NCBI RefSeq assembly: GCF_018967645.1 | Contig: NZ_JAHLZF010000002.1 | Span: 78,701 to 142,700 of the forward strand | From: Allobacillus halotolerans | GTDB taxonomy: Bacteria; Bacillota; Bacilli; Bacillales; Alkalibacillaceae | Direction of reading: 5' to 3' | DNA: 64,000 nucleotides | In this document: piece after piece, positions 18,978 to 28,688 of the stretch | Numbering within the stretch: the first letter of the stretch is position 1 | Layout of the letters: the number at the start of each line of letters is the position of its first letter | Made by a program: the position numbers and the translations under genes | Notes under the pieces: generated by a model | What the model saw: only the letters and a program-made list of their open reading frames with translations | What the model was told of the DNA's origin: nothing | Database searches by the model: none

Positions 18978-20780
18978 ATGAAGTCAAAAAAATTACTTTG
19001 GCTGTTCGCGTTAATGCTGGTTCTATCTCTAGTATTAGCGGCATGTGCCGGTGATGGCGAGTCTGATAGTGAAGGTGAGTCAGGCGAGTCAGAAAGCGGT
19101 TCTGAAGAGTCGGGTTCTGAAGAAGATTCTAGTGAATCTGATTCTGAAGACAGTGAAGGTGAGGAAGCATCTGGAGGAGATGGCAGTAATGATGTCGTCC
19201 TAGCAGTATCTTCTGATATTGTATCATTAGATCCACACATAGAAAACGACGTTCCTTCTAGTAACGTACGTGACAACATTTATGAAACTTTAGTTGAACA
19301 AGACAGCGATATGAATATCGTTGAAGGTCTTGCGACAGATTGGGAACAAAAAGATGATACGACATGGGTATTCACACTTAGAGAAGGTGTAACATTCCAT
19401 GATGGTTCTGACTTTACAGCTGAAGACGTAAAAGCGAACCTTGATCGTGTACTTGACCCTGCAGTTGCATCACCACGTGCTTTCCTTTATGACATGGTTA
19501 CAGAAGTTAATGTACTTGGTGATCACGAACTAGAAATTAAGACGGAATATCCATTCGCTCCACTTCTAGCTCACTTAGCTCACGATGCTGGTGGTGTCAT
19601 GAGTAAGGATGTCATCGACGCTGACTATGAGAATGCAATCTCAGAAGCAGGCCTAGACATCACGCTTGATGAATACTATCAAGCAAGAGCTGACGGTAGC
19701 GAAGAGTATTCTAGAATGGAAGAAAATGATGAAGGTGAAGAGGTTGAAGCAGGTTATGTAGCAGACCTAGCGGAATACACTGGTATTCACTCTGCTCAGA
19801 ACCCAATCGGTACTGGCTACTTCAAATTAGAAGAGCGTCAGTCTGGTGAAAAGACAGTTCTATCCCGTTACGAAGATTACTGGGGTGAGCCTGCTAAACC
19901 ATCAACTGTTACATTTAAAGTAGTACCTGAACCATCTGCTCGTATTGCTGAATTGGAAACTGGTGAATCTCACATTGTAGACCCACTTCAGCCAACAGAC
20001 GTTAGCCGTGTTGAAAGCAATGAAGATACACGCGTAAATAACCAACCGTCTACAAGCTTGTCTTACATTGGATTCAATGTTGAAAAAGAACCATTTGATG
20101 ATCCAAAAGTACGTCAAGCAATTAACCTAGCTATCAACAACGAAGAAATCATCGAAGGAATCTACCAAGGTAATGGTACACCAGCAACTGGACCATTAGC
20201 ACCAGGTGTATTCGGATATGATGAAAGTGTTAAAGGTTTAGGCTATGAGCCAGACCAAGCGAAAAAACTTCTAGAGGAAGCTGGCTACGGTGATGGCTTC
20301 GAAACGACTCTATGGACAAACGATAATGAGCAACGTGTAGAAACGGCTCTTTATGTTCAAGATGCTCTAAGCGATTATGGCATCGACGTTCAGATCGAAG
20401 AACTTGAGTGGGGTGCTTACCTCGAAAGAACTTCGAATGGTGAACATGACATGTTCGTACTTGGTTGGTCCACTGTAACAGGTGACGCTGACTACGGACT
20501 ATATGCACTATTCCACTCTGAAATGGTTGGTTCTCCAGGTAACCGTTCATTCATTAAAAATGATGAACTTGATAAACTTCTAGATGAAGGTCGTCGTGAG
20601 ACAGACGAACAAAAACGTGCTGAGATTTACAAAGAAGCACAAGAAAAACTAACTGAACTTGCTCCAATGCTTTACATTCACCACCAAAACTACTTGACTG
20701 GTGTTCGCGAAGAGGTTGAAAACTTCTCTGTTGATACATTGGGTATTTATCAGTTAAAAGATGTTACAATCAGTGAGTAA
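18978..20780 (+). CDS. oppA: peptide-binding lipoprotein of the opp system
   Basis: A 600-residue SBP family 5 lipoprotein that delivers peptides to OppBCDF. The lipobox LVLAAC (Cys 23) follows a hydrophobic signal. Residues about 25-70 are an extreme Ser/Glu/Asp/Gly linker. The rest has the family signature VTFHDGSDFTAEDVKANLDR and a C-terminal LGWSTVTGDADYGLY region. A short insertion near residues 215-265 (EYYQARADGSEEYSRMEE) is rich in acid residues. It is transcribed divergently from the operon it serves and has its own terminator, giving the high binding-protein expression usual for such systems. Confidence 0.92.
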   Translation: MKSKKLLWLFALMLVLSLVLAACAGDGESDSEGESGESESGSEESGSEEDSSESDSEDSEGEEASGGDGSNDVVLAVSSDIVSLDPHIENDVPSSNVRDNIYETLVEQDSDMNIVEGLATDWEQKDDTTWVFTLREGVTFHDGSDFTAEDVKANLDRVLDPAVASPRAFLYDMVTEVNVLGDHELEIKTEYPFAPLLAHLAHDAGGVMSKDVIDADYENAISEAGLDITLDEYYQARADGSEEYSRMEENDEGEEVEAGYVADLAEYTGIHSAQNPIGTGYFKLEERQSGEKTVLSRYEDYWGEPAKPSTVTFKVVPEPSARIAELETGESHIVDPLQPTDVSRVESNEDTRVNNQPSTSLSYIGFNVEKEPFDDPKVRQAINLAINNEEIIEGIYQGNGTPATGPLAPGVFGYDESVKGLGYEPDQAKKLLEEAGYGDGFETTLWTNDNEQRVETALYVQDALSDYGIDVQIEELEWGAYLERTSNGEHDMFVLGWSTVTGDADYGLYALFHSEMVGSPGNRSFIKNDELDKLLDEGRRETDEQKRAEIYKEAQEKLTELAPMLYIHHQNYLTGVREEVENFSVDTLGIYQLKDVTISE

Positions 20781-20793
20781 TCATTGATGATTA

Positions 20794-20827
20794 AAACCGG
20801 AGGATATGTTCCTCCGGTTTTTTTCTG
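20794..20827 (+). terminator. oppA terminator
   Basis: AAACCGGAGGA/TCCTCCGGTTT with a 5-nt loop and seven T. Confidence 0.92.
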
Positions 20828-20851
20828 TTTTTTGTCTACAATGCTTTAAAA

Positions 20852-20998
20852 GGCACATATATCTCGACTTTGGGCACATAAATTTTATGGTTGGTCCCAT
20901 TTCATCGTCTATTGGGCACATATATTGTAATAATTGGCTCATATCCTCCTTGATAAGACCCATATATATGGTAACCGGGCTCATATCTTCTTCACACG
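20852..20998 (+). repeat. 21-bp phased intergenic array, unit type B (7 units)
   Basis: GGCACATATA, GGCACATAAA, GTCCCATTTC, GGCACATATA, GGCTCATATC, GACCCATATA and GGCTCATATC follow at 21-bp steps from 20852. The tract starts after the oppA terminator and lies convergent to the ATP-grasp gene, outside the oppA transcript. Confidence 0.88.
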
Positions 20999-21131
20999 AC
21001 TACTTAGAGCGAGTTATTTCAACCATCAAGTCGCCAGGATGATAGTAAAAAGCTCACTGAAAAACTCCTCCAACAGATAGGTAAACAAGTATCCTAGCCA
21101 CATGAGCTAGCTGATTATTTTTTCATACACG

Positions 21132-22115
21132 CTATTCAGAAGGGGAGTCTACCTTACGTAGCATGACTTCTGAATACTTCATCATCCATATTCCTTCTGG
21201 GTACTGAATTCTTTCAAACGGCTGATTTTCTTTTCCATTCAAGTTATTCACGATATATTGCATAAAATTACAACCCATTTCATGCGCATGAAGATAGCCT
21301 GCTCCAAACCGCGGATTGATTTCTGAGATAAAATACTTCCCATTCCATTCAAAACAATCGATATCCAACGGTCCGGTAAACCCTGCCGCTTCAACAAACG
21401 ATGTAATCAGAGACAGCAACTCTTCATTGTTCACTGAAATCGATTTATCGGTTGCACCATTCACCATTTCAAACTTCTCTTTCATAAATACATCGACTAA
21501 CTGACCATTCATCAAGTCTATATAGACATCAACGCCAAATTCTCTGTCTTTCAGATACGGCTGAATAATCGGGTGGTCTATTTTTTCAACCGCTTCTCTT
21601 AGTTGCGTTTCATTTTCTACATACCAAATACCTTCACTGGCTTTTCCGTCAGCTGGCTTCACTATGAGTGGATAATTAAAATCTCGTTCGTTCAGTAGTT
21701 TTAACGTCTCTTCCACTGTCGAAAATGTTGGGACTCCTGGGTAGCCTAGCTGGTCAATGTACTGATAAGTCTTCAATTTATCCGTGCACACATCGACCAA
21801 ATCTTGATCACTCGTCACGAGTTTCACGCCGATATTATCCAAGACAGATTGATTCTTCACAAGCTTCGGTACCTCTTCTTCAATCAGAGGAATGATAGCG
21901 TCAATCTCTTTTTGTTTACAGGCTTGAATAATGGATGACATATAGTTCTCGTCATCAACCGGCTTCAGTAAGACATGATCATCTGCTGCAAATAAAGCCG
22001 GAGAATAGGGGTCCGAGTCACCTGCAACGACTTTCCCGCCTGTGGATTGAATCGTTTCTTTTATATATTGAATCATTTTTACCCTTGATCCGGTTGAACA
22101 AATAAGTATATTCAT
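21132..22115 (-). CDS. solitary ATP-grasp enzyme (CarB-like)
   Basis: A 327-residue protein: a pre-ATP-grasp N-terminal domain (NILICSTGSRVKMIQYI), then an ATP-grasp fold with VKPADGKASEGI as the ATP-lysine loop and EINPRFGAGYLHAHEMG as the metal-binding end. The N-terminal GSRV motif and the C-terminal EINPRFGAG resemble CarB-type and PylC-like ligases, which join a carboxylate to an amine. No partner gene sits beside it: typA lies upstream and a repeat tract downstream. The substrate cannot be predicted; an amino-acid ligase or cell-wall modification is possible. Confidence 0.8.
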   Translation of the reverse strand: MNILICSTGSRVKMIQYIKETIQSTGGKVVAGDSDPYSPALFAADDHVLLKPVDDENYMSSIIQACKQKEIDAIIPLIEEEVPKLVKNQSVLDNIGVKLVTSDQDLVDVCTDKLKTYQYIDQLGYPGVPTFSTVEETLKLLNERDFNYPLIVKPADGKASEGIWYVENETQLREAVEKIDHPIIQPYLKDREFGVDVYIDLMNGQLVDVFMKEKFEMVNGATDKSISVNNEELLSLITSFVEAAGFTGPLDIDCFEWNGKYFISEINPRFGAGYLHAHEMGCNFMQYIVNNLNGKENQPFERIQYPEGIWMMKYSEVMLRKVDSPSE

Positions 22116-22333
22116 GTTGCATCACCCTTTTTTGGTGTTATATTCAACTCACTTTATCTATGTACTCGTTTCTCATGAAAGTTAAACCTCAACGAATTTG
22201 ATAACCAACCGTATCGTAGGACCAAGGACCTTACCTTCTGGCGCTAATTTCTAAGACATGTGCTTCTTTACAATGGCGAAAGACTCATGTTGTTTAACGG
22301 CTTGGTTTCATTTGAATGAAATTTATACTTTTT

Positions 22334-22370
22334 GAAATAAAAAATCCCTTGCTTTTCAGCAAGAGATTTT
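22334..22370 (-). terminator. typA terminator
   Basis: AAAATCTCTTGC/GCAAGGGATTTT with a 6-nt loop, followed by a T run on the minus strand. Confidence 0.85.
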
Positions 22371-22380
22371 TTTCATTTTT

Positions 22381-24210
22381 TTATGCTTTTTTGGCACGTT
22401 TCTGATCACGTTCACGTTCGTTTTTATTCAAGATTTTCTTACGGAGTCGCACTGAATCTGGTGTAACTTCGCAATACTCATCGTCGTTCAAGAACTGAAT
22501 CGCTTCTTCTAAGGTTAGCTGTCGTGTACTACGGATATTCACGGTATTATCTTTGTTCGCTGAACGAACGTTTGTGAGAGCTTTTTCTTTTGTAATGTTA
22601 ACCGTCAAATCATTTTCACGGTTATGTTCGCCTACAATCATACCCTCATAAACTTCGGTTCCTGGCTCAACGAAAATCGTACCACGATCTTCCAATGCCA
22701 AAATACTGTAGTTTGTCACTTTTCCACGTTCCTGTGCCACAAGGACACCTGAGCGTCTTCCACCTACACGTCCGGTAATGAACGGTGCGTACTGATCAAA
22801 TGAATGGTTAATGATTCCATAACCATGCGTTTGTGTCATGAATTCAGTGGAATATCCAATCAATCCTCGGGATGGTACGTTAAACTCTAACCGAACTTGA
22901 CCATTCCCTTGGTTTTCCATGTTTCGCATTTCACCTTTTCGCTCACCCAATGATTCCATGACCGCTCCGGTGTATGCTTCCGGTACATCAATTTGAACAC
23001 GTTCCATCGGTTCACATTTCACGCCATCAATTTCTTTGATAATAACTTCTGGCTTGGAAATTTGAAGTTCATAACCTTCGCGGCGCATATTCTCAATCAA
23101 AATGGACAAATGCAATTCTCCACGCCCAGAAACCTTCCATGCATCAGGTGAATCTGTCGGCTCGACGCGTAAGCTGACATCCGTCTCTAACTGCGTCAAA
23201 AGACGTTCTTCAATTTTACGAGAAGTGACGTGCTTTCCTTCTTTTCCGACAAACGGACTATTGTTCACGACAAAAGTCATCTGCAAGGTTGGCTCATCAA
23301 TACGTGGAACAGGTAGTGGGTCATGATGATTCTGGTCACAGACCGTTTCCCCTACATTCAGATCTTCAACGCCGGCAATTGCAACGATGTCGCCTGCTTG
23401 CGCTTCTTGAATCTCTGTTCGTTTCAAACCGAGGAAGCCAAATAATTTTGTGACACGGAAATTTTTCACTGTGCCGTCTTTTTTGATTAGAGAAACACTG
23501 TCGCCCACTTTGATACGTCCACGGAAAATTCGCCCGATACCGATTCGGCCGACATAATCGTTATAGTCGAGCAATGTAATCTGGTATTGTAATGGCCCGT
23601 CTATATCTTGTTTCGGTGCTGGGATGTGGTCCATAATGGTTTCAAACACAGGGTCCATTGTCTCTTGTAGTTCATCTGATTCGGTTCCAGATGTACCTTG
23701 AAGCGCTGATGCATAAACAACCGGAAACTCCAATTGTTCGTCGTCTGCACCTAATTCGATGAATAGGTCAAGAACCTCGTCAACGACTTCATCCGGACGA
23801 GCATTCGGACGATCAATTTTATTCAATACAACAACTGGTTGAAGCTTTTGCTCCAATGCTTTCTTTAACACAAAGCGTGTCTGTGGCATACAGCCTTCAT
23901 AGGCATCGACCACAAGAAGCACCCCATCAACCATTTTCATGATCCGTTCGACCTCGCCACCAAAATCGGCGTGTCCAGGTGTATCCATAATGTTGATTCG
24001 AGTATCTTTATAATTAATAGCCGTATTTTTAGCTAAAATTGTAATTCCACGCTCTTTTTCAATGTCATCGGAGTCCATGGCACGTTCATCAATGTGCTCA
24101 TGTTCTTTAAATGTTCCTGAGTAATGTAGTAACTGGTCAACTAACGTCGTCTTTCCGTGATCGACGTGTGCAATAATTGCGATATTGCGGATATCTTTTG
24201 AGACTTGCAT
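22381..24210 (-). CDS. typA: ribosome-associated translational GTPase TypA/BipA
   Basis: A 609-residue translation-factor GTPase that acts in 50S ribosome assembly, important under cold or other stress. G1 [10 protein letters not shown]2 RGITI, G3 [12 protein letters not shown] and G4 NKID are all present, followed by EF-G-like domains and the TypA-specific C-terminal region ([12 protein letters not shown]). The start is set at ATG 24210 because GGAGG lies 6 bases upstream; an extension to 24234 lacks support. Confidence 0.95.
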   Translation of the reverse strand: MQVSKDIRNIAIIAHVDHGKTTLVDQLLHYSGTFKEHEHIDERAMDSDDIEKERGITILAKNTAINYKDTRINIMDTPGHADFGGEVERIMKMVDGVLLVVDAYEGCMPQTRFVLKKALEQKLQPVVVLNKIDRPNARPDEVVDEVLDLFIELGADDEQLEFPVVYASALQGTSGTESDELQETMDPVFETIMDHIPAPKQDIDGPLQYQITLLDYNDYVGRIGIGRIFRGRIKVGDSVSLIKKDGTVKNFRVTKLFGFLGLKRTEIQEAQAGDIVAIAGVEDLNVGETVCDQNHHDPLPVPRIDEPTLQMTFVVNNSPFVGKEGKHVTSRKIEERLLTQLETDVSLRVEPTDSPDAWKVSGRGELHLSILIENMRREGYELQISKPEVIIKEIDGVKCEPMERVQIDVPEAYTGAVMESLGERKGEMRNMENQGNGQVRLEFNVPSRGLIGYSTEFMTQTHGYGIINHSFDQYAPFITGRVGGRRSGVLVAQERGKVTNYSILALEDRGTIFVEPGTEVYEGMIVGEHNRENDLTVNITKEKALTNVRSANKDNTVNIRSTRQLTLEEAIQFLNDDEYCEVTPDSVRLRKKILNKNERERDQKRAKKA

Positions 24211-24241
24211 ATCATTCCTCCTAGTTCTTTTCAACTTTTCT

Positions 24242-24261
24242 ATTTTACCACAATATGTGGT
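24242..24261 (-). promoter_or_regulatory. typA -10 region with perfect inverted repeat
   Basis: ACCACA-ATA-TGTGGT (24247-24261) is a perfect 6-bp inverted repeat touching a TAAAAT -10 on the minus strand. The position is that of a repressor operator. No known regulator is assigned. Confidence 0.4.
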
Positions 24262-24422
24262 GAATACCTAATAATCAAAATTATTTTTTTATGTGAATGA
24301 CAAATCTATTTAAAGTGTTTTCCTGTTGACACTCTTATATGCTTATTTTCCACACTCTGAAGCTTTTAACACGTATCAATTTTGAATGGCAATTTAACGC
24401 ACAAAAAAAACCGCCGATTGAC

Positions 24423-24540
24423 GGGTGGTTGGACGCGTTCGTCGAGCGGTTGGACTCATTCGTTGAGCGGTTCGGCGCGTTTGTCGAGCGGTTGGACGCG
24501 TTCGTCGAGCGGCTGCAACCGTTTGTTGGGCGGCTCCACG
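24423..24540 (+). repeat. 21-bp phased intergenic array, unit type C (about 5.5 units)
   Basis: Units at 24423, 24444, 24465, 24486 and 24507 share GRGCGGTTGGACGCGTTCGT-like sequence, 21 bp apart. GC content is above that of the surroundings. It lies between typA and the downstream end of an unrelated operon, all on the minus strand. The array is open in frame and would encode false heptads (DAFVERL). Confidence 0.85.
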
Positions 24541-24612
24541 TGACTATCAGGGCGGATGGATAAGTTATTGCACAGCCGCCAGATGTCCGCCAAAATCATT
24601 ATTCTCTCATCT

Positions 24613-25059
24613 TTATGACTCCTTCATTTCCGTCAATAACGGATAGACGGCTTCGACGCCATTCTCAGCAATCTGGCAAGCAATTCCCAATGGCGTTTCC
24701 CAAAATGATTCAGGTATGATTGGGTTTTTAAGTGCTGCAGGTTGAAATAGTGATTGATATACTCTTTGAAGATGTTTTCTTGTCAACTGACGATCAATTT
24801 CCATCTCACCACGCGCAATCAAAAACAAATAACGCATCGACTGAAAAATGTTGTCACCTGGCATAAACGTAAATTCTTTAAAAAGATATAACTGTCTCTC
24901 CGCTTTCTCAGAGATTGCTTGATTGATTGCCAAGTCATCCAGTCGTTCATACAGTTGGCGATGGAGCATTTTAAATACACGGCGTTTTTCTTGCTGCATT
25001 ATTTGATCGTCATACAATTCTTTCAAGAAATCGAACGCTTCTTCCCTTGTCCACTCCAC
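24613..25059 (-). CDS. uncharacterised helical protein in operon with HesB-like gene
   Basis: A 148-residue, mostly alpha-helical soluble protein (EEAFDFLKELYDDQIMQQ... RQLYERLDDLAINQ). The GTG start at 25059 has GAGGAGG 8 bases upstream. It follows the HesB-like gene by 20 bp on the same strand, so the two form an operon. There is no signal peptide, TM segment or metal motif. I do not recognise the family. Confidence 0.8.
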   Translation of the reverse strand: MEWTREEAFDFLKELYDDQIMQQEKRRVFKMLHRQLYERLDDLAINQAISEKAERQLYLFKEFTFMPGDNIFQSMRYLFLIARGEMEIDRQLTRKHLQRVYQSLFQPAALKNPIIPESFWETPLGIACQIAENGVEAVYPLLTEMKES

Positions 25060-25079
25060 CTTTTAGACCTCCTCACTTA

Positions 25080-25367
25080 TCAGTCATCTTTCTTTTCAAA
25101 TTTAACTTCATCATTTTCCACGACTACTTCTAAATCATTTCCGTCGAAAAACCAAGCATCTTTTTCATCCACTTGAAAAGTGATCTCTTTCTTTTCAACG
25201 ATTGTTTCCGGTGTCGGTGCCGTTTCTAACCCCATACCGACTGAGAACCCTTGTTGAAACGCACTGTCTCCTCCGTATTTTGGAAAAAACCTGACTTGAT
25301 CTCCTGCTTCTAAGTCCATTTCTTCTATTAACCAATCAACTGCTTCATCGGTGATATAAATTTGCAT
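25080..25367 (-). CDS. HesB/YneR-like core domain protein
   Basis: A 95-residue protein with the HesB/IscA-like fold signature (MQIYITDEAVDWLIEEM... VRFFPKYGGDSAFQQGFSVGMGLE). The Cys residues that bind iron-sulfur clusters in true A-type carriers are absent, as in the YneR branch, so an Fe-S role is doubtful. First gene of a two-gene operon with the helical protein downstream. Confidence 0.82.
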   Translation of the reverse strand: MQIYITDEAVDWLIEEMDLEAGDQVRFFPKYGGDSAFQQGFSVGMGLETAPTPETIVEKKEITFQVDEKDAWFFDGNDLEVVVENDEVKFEKKDD

Positions 25368-25492
25368 GGGTTAGCCTCCTTCAATATATTCAGTGTATCG
25401 AATGTTCCCTCTAGTAACAACAAAATAACGTGTTGAAAAATTCAATCAATTGATTTACGATTGCTTTAAATCGATAAAGTGAGGACAGTTAA

Positions 25493-26392
25493 ATGAATGA
25501 AGAAAGAATAGGCATCCTATATGGATTTTCTGCATATTTGCTTTGGGGATTCCTTCCACTCTATTGGAAGCTAGTTGAATCCGTACCTGCATGGGAAGTT
25601 TTAGCTCACCGAGTCATCTGGTCGTTTGTCTTTATGCTTTGCTTCATTCTGTTTATCCGACGGTGGCAGCTATTCAAGGAAGAATCCAAGTATGTTTTTT
25701 CCTATTGGAAAAGATGGCTTGGCATTTTAGTTGCTTCCATTCTAATTAGTTTAAATTGGGTAACCTATATCTGGGCTGTCAACGCTGGGCATGTTTTAGA
25801 TGCGAGTCTTGGCTATTATATCAATCCACTGTTCAATGTCGTCTTAGGTATTCTTTTTTTACAAGAAAAATTATCACCTTTACAATGGATAGCCGTTTTC
25901 TCTGCCTTCATCGGCGTTAGCTTCATGACGGTTCATTTTGGTTCGGTTCCGTGGGTGGCAATCGTTCTAGCGATGACTTTCGGATTGTATGGGTTTTTGA
26001 AAAAGGTCGCTGACTTGAATCCGATATTTGCGTTAGGAATTGAAACGATGTTCATCACTCCTATTGCTCTCATTTATCTTTCCGTTATCGAATGGAATGG
26101 CGCGGGATCGTTTTCTTTCGATTTAATAGGACTCTTTTTATTTGGAACGGGTGCCATCACGGCAATTCCACTATTATTGTTCGCCCAAGGAGCGAAACGA
26201 ATTCCTCTTTCGTTAATCGGCTTTTTGCAATACCTTGCCCCAACGATCATGTTACTGATCGGTGTGTTCTTACTCAATGAAACCTTTACATATGTTCACG
26301 CTGTAACGTTTCTATTCATTTGGGTCGGCTTAATTCTTTACACGTATGAAAGATATCGGGGAAAGCGCCAACAAAGAGCCTTAACGACATAA
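25493..26392 (+). CDS. rarD: EamA/DMT family transporter RarD
   Basis: A 299-residue ten-TM permease with the RarD pattern: GFSAYLLWGFLPLYWKLVE at the N-terminus, AHRVIWSF, INPLFNVVLG and IGFLQYLAPT near the end. RarD members belong to the drug/metabolite transporter superfamily; the natural substrate is not known. GAGG precedes the ATG by 8 bases. It is monocistronic ahead of the methionine gamma-lyase gene, with a separate promoter between them. Confidence 0.9.
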   Translation: MNEERIGILYGFSAYLLWGFLPLYWKLVESVPAWEVLAHRVIWSFVFMLCFILFIRRWQLFKEESKYVFSYWKRWLGILVASILISLNWVTYIWAVNAGHVLDASLGYYINPLFNVVLGILFLQEKLSPLQWIAVFSAFIGVSFMTVHFGSVPWVAIVLAMTFGLYGFLKKVADLNPIFALGIETMFITPIALIYLSVIEWNGAGSFSFDLIGLFLFGTGAITAIPLLLFAQGAKRIPLSLIGFLQYLAPTIMLLIGVFLLNETFTYVHAVTFLFIWVGLILYTYERYRGKRQQRALTT

Positions 26393-26499
26393 CTAAATAT
26401 GAAAACCTTTGAGGCGGTTGTGAATGCATCCCCTTCTTCATTTTCCCTATTTAAAGATTACTTACACTAACCCTGCCGAACACTATTTTTATAAACACA

Positions 26500-26528
26500 A
26501 GAAAGCGCTTACAAAAATATGTTATACT
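26500..26528 (+). promoter_or_regulatory. cre site overlapping the methionine gamma-lyase promoter
   Basis: AGAAAGCGCTTACA (26500-26513) matches the CcpA consensus TGWNANCGNTNWCA at 13 of 14 positions and stands where the -35 should be, 10 bp before TATACT (26523-26528). Binding of CcpA would block this promoter, so carbon catabolite repression is likely. Confidence 0.72.
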
Positions 26529-26558
26529 ATACAAAAAGGGTACGAGGAGGAGTTTTTC

Positions 26559-27755
26559 ATGAAACGAAAATTTGAAACAGAAGTCATCCATCACGGTTAT
26601 GATTCAAAAGATTTTCTTGGCAGTTTATCCGCTCCTATTTTTCAGACATCAACGTATACATTCGAGTCCGCTGAACAAGGAGAGCGTCGATTTGCGGGTG
26701 AGGAAGAAGGCTATATTTATTCACGGCTTGGAAACCCGACAGTTAACATATTAGAAGAGAAAATGGCTTTGTTGGAAAACGGCGAAGCAGCTTTAGCATT
26801 TTCATCAGGAATGGCTGCGGTTTCTGCTGTGTTAGTCAAGCTGACGAAAGCAAATGATCACATTCTATGTTCGAAAGGGATATATGGTTGTACATTTGGT
26901 TTGTTGGATATGATGAATGAAAAATATCAAATTAGTTCGGACTTTATTTCTATGGAATCCGAAGAAGAAGTCGAAGCAGCAATTCAGCCAAATACAACGT
27001 GTATTTATATCGAAACGCCAATTAATCCGACGATGAAAATCATTGATTTAGAAATGGTTGACCGTGTCGCTCGCAAGTATGAGATCCCTGTTGTCGTTGA
27101 TAATACATTCTCTTCACCTTATTTACAGCGACCACTAGATTTAGGTTGTGACATCGTCATTCATAGTGCAACGAAATATATTTGTGGTCATGGTGATGTG
27201 ATTGCTGGAATTGTTGTCGGTAAGAAGGATTTCATTAGTGATGTTGCAATGACGACGCAAAAAGATATAGGCGGAGTCATTTCACCTTTCGACGCTTGGC
27301 TATTATTAAGAGGGTTGAAAACCTTGCCGCTTCGGATGGATCGCCATTCTTCCAACGCTGAAAAGGTTGTCGAAAAGCTAAAGGAACATCCAAAAGTGAA
27401 GAAAGTATTTTATCCATTTGATCCAGACAATCCCGATTACCACATCGCTAAAAAACAAATGAGTCAAGGTGCCGGCGTCATTTCATTTGAGATTGATGGC
27501 GATAAAGCAGAGGCTCAAGCATTGTTAAATCGATTGACCTTTATGAAAATTGCCGTCAGCTTAGGCGACGCTGAAACAATTATTCAACACCCTGCGACCA
27601 TGACACACGCAGTCATCCCTGAAGAGGAACGATTGAAAATGGGTATAAGCAATTCACTGATCCGGATGTCTTGTGGATTAGAAAATTGGGAGGACATTTG
27701 GGAAGATTTACAAGCAAGTTTAAATCATGTTGGCGAACACGCTCATACTTCATAA
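26559..27755 (+). CDS. methionine gamma-lyase (Cys/Met metabolism PLP enzyme)
   Basis: A 398-residue PLP enzyme that splits L-methionine to methanethiol, 2-oxobutyrate and ammonia. PLP lysine K206 lies in SATKYICGHGD. The residue diagnostic for methionine gamma-lyase, a Cys after Gly in IYGCTF (Cys 111), is present, while cystathionine lyases usually have other residues there. The tetramer arm YSRLGNPT is intact. GAGGAGG lies 8 bases before ATG 26559; an in-frame extension to 26424 covers the promoter and is not coding. Activity on homocysteine or cystathionine remains possible. Confidence 0.88.
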   Translation: MKRKFETEVIHHGYDSKDFLGSLSAPIFQTSTYTFESAEQGERRFAGEEEGYIYSRLGNPTVNILEEKMALLENGEAALAFSSGMAAVSAVLVKLTKANDHILCSKGIYGCTFGLLDMMNEKYQISSDFISMESEEEVEAAIQPNTTCIYIETPINPTMKIIDLEMVDRVARKYEIPVVVDNTFSSPYLQRPLDLGCDIVIHSATKYICGHGDVIAGIVVGKKDFISDVAMTTQKDIGGVISPFDAWLLLRGLKTLPLRMDRHSSNAEKVVEKLKEHPKVKKVFYPFDPDNPDYHIAKKQMSQGAGVISFEIDGDKAEAQALLNRLTFMKIAVSLGDAETIIQHPATMTHAVIPEEERLKMGISNSLIRMSCGLENWEDIWEDLQASLNHVGEHAHTS

Positions 27756-27768
27756 ATAAATCACGGGG

Positions 27769-27799
27769 GGACTCATAGTCAATCTATGGGTCCTTTTTT
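27769..27799 (+). terminator. terminator of the methionine gamma-lyase gene
   Basis: GGACTCATAG/CTATGGGTCC followed by TTTTTTT. Confidence 0.88.
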
Positions 27800-27828
27800 A
27801 GATTTATTCAAGACAATCGATTGTAGCG

Positions 27829-28010
27829 CTTCAGTGTTATTTCGTGTGACTTCAGGGTTAATTTCCGAAGCTTCAGTGTTTATTCGTGCGGCTTCAGGGT
27901 TAATTTCCGAAGCTTCAGTGTTTATTCGTGCGGCTTCAGGGTTATTTCGCGTGGCTTCAGGGTTAATTCACGGACCTTCAACATTATTTCGCGAGGCTTT
28001 AACGTTAAAG
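27829..28010 (-). repeat. 21-bp phased intergenic array, unit type A (about 9 units)
   Basis: The plus strand reads CTTCAGKGTT every 21 bp from 27829 (27850, 27871 and so on), the reverse complement of the type A core at 2109-2250. The units alternate between CTTCAGTGTTTATT and CTTCAGGGTTAATT, hinting at a 42-bp super-unit. The tract lies between the terminators of two convergent genes. Confidence 0.88.
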
Positions 28011-28021
28011 AAAAATCCAAT

Positions 28022-28049
28022 AAAAAAACGTTCGCCACAAAGCGAACGT
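28022..28049 (-). terminator. terminator of the lytic transglycosylase gene
   Basis: ACGTTCGC/GCGAACGT with a 6-nt loop, then seven T on the minus strand. Confidence 0.9.
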
Positions 28050-28052
28050 GTC

Positions 28053-28688
28053 TTATCCTAATATTTTCTGGATGTATTTCTGTGTTTCTTCAAACGGTGG
28101 CACGCCGTTATGGCGGTCAACGTTTCCAGGACCTGCGTTATAGGCAGCTAGGGCAAGTGTGACATCCCCATCATAGCGATTCAGCATATCTTTTAAATAG
28201 CGGACGCCACCTTCTATATTTTGTTTCGGGTCAAATAAATCTGTAACGCCTAAGCTTTGTGCGGTAGCAGGCATCAGTTGCATTAAACCAGAAGCTCCAG
28301 CGTGGCTGACTGCGTTCGGGTTAAAGTTAGATTCGGCATGAATGACACGCTTAATCAATGAGATGTCGACATTGAATTTCTCTGCTGCTTGTTGGATTAA
28401 CTCCTCGAATCGGCTCGCCTTCTGGTCACTTTCATTCATCGTTGGAATCGGTGTCGTCTGATGTGTATACGGCAGTTGACCAACAGCGAATACAGATTGT
28501 TGAGAACTCGGTTGATTTAAGTAAAGCGATTGGTTGCTACTTGGTTGCATATATGTAGAAAAAAGTTGCTGAAATAATTGACCGGTTGACGTGTGATTTC
28601 CCGGTTGATTGACCGAAGAAAAATGATTCGTTCTGGAAGTTGCCTGACGATAATTCATCATCATTTCAAATAGTCGAGACTCTAGCAT
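28053..28688 (-). CDS. lytic transglycosylase (SLT domain)
   Basis: A 211-residue protein whose last 115 residues form a Slt-type fold that cleaves peptidoglycan glycan strands: catalytic Glu in IHAESNFNPNAVSHAGASGLMQLMP, then AAYNAGPGNV. The first ~95 residues are Gln/Ser/Thr-rich and probably disordered. No classic signal peptide is visible, as in B. subtilis YjbJ, which it resembles. ATG 28688 is preferred, with AAAGGT 10 bases upstream, over GTG 28697. Confidence 0.88.
   Translation of the reverse strand: MLESRLFEMMMNYRQATSRTNHFSSVNQPGNHTSTGQLFQQLFSTYMQPSSNQSLYLNQPSSQQSVFAVGQLPYTHQTTPIPTMNESDQKASRFEELIQQAAEKFNVDISLIKRVIHAESNFNPNAVSHAGASGLMQLMPATAQSLGVTDLFDPKQNIEGGVRYLKDMLNRYDGDVTLALAAYNAGPGNVDRHNGVPPFEETQKYIQKILG

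Noticed and set aside
24339-24563. 74-codon frame with DAFVERL heptads
   Set aside because: Translation of array C with no ribosome site.
27786-28061. 91-codon frame with SGLISEASVFIRA repeats
   Set aside because: Translation of array A2. It begins inside the methionine gamma-lyase terminator and ends inside the next gene.
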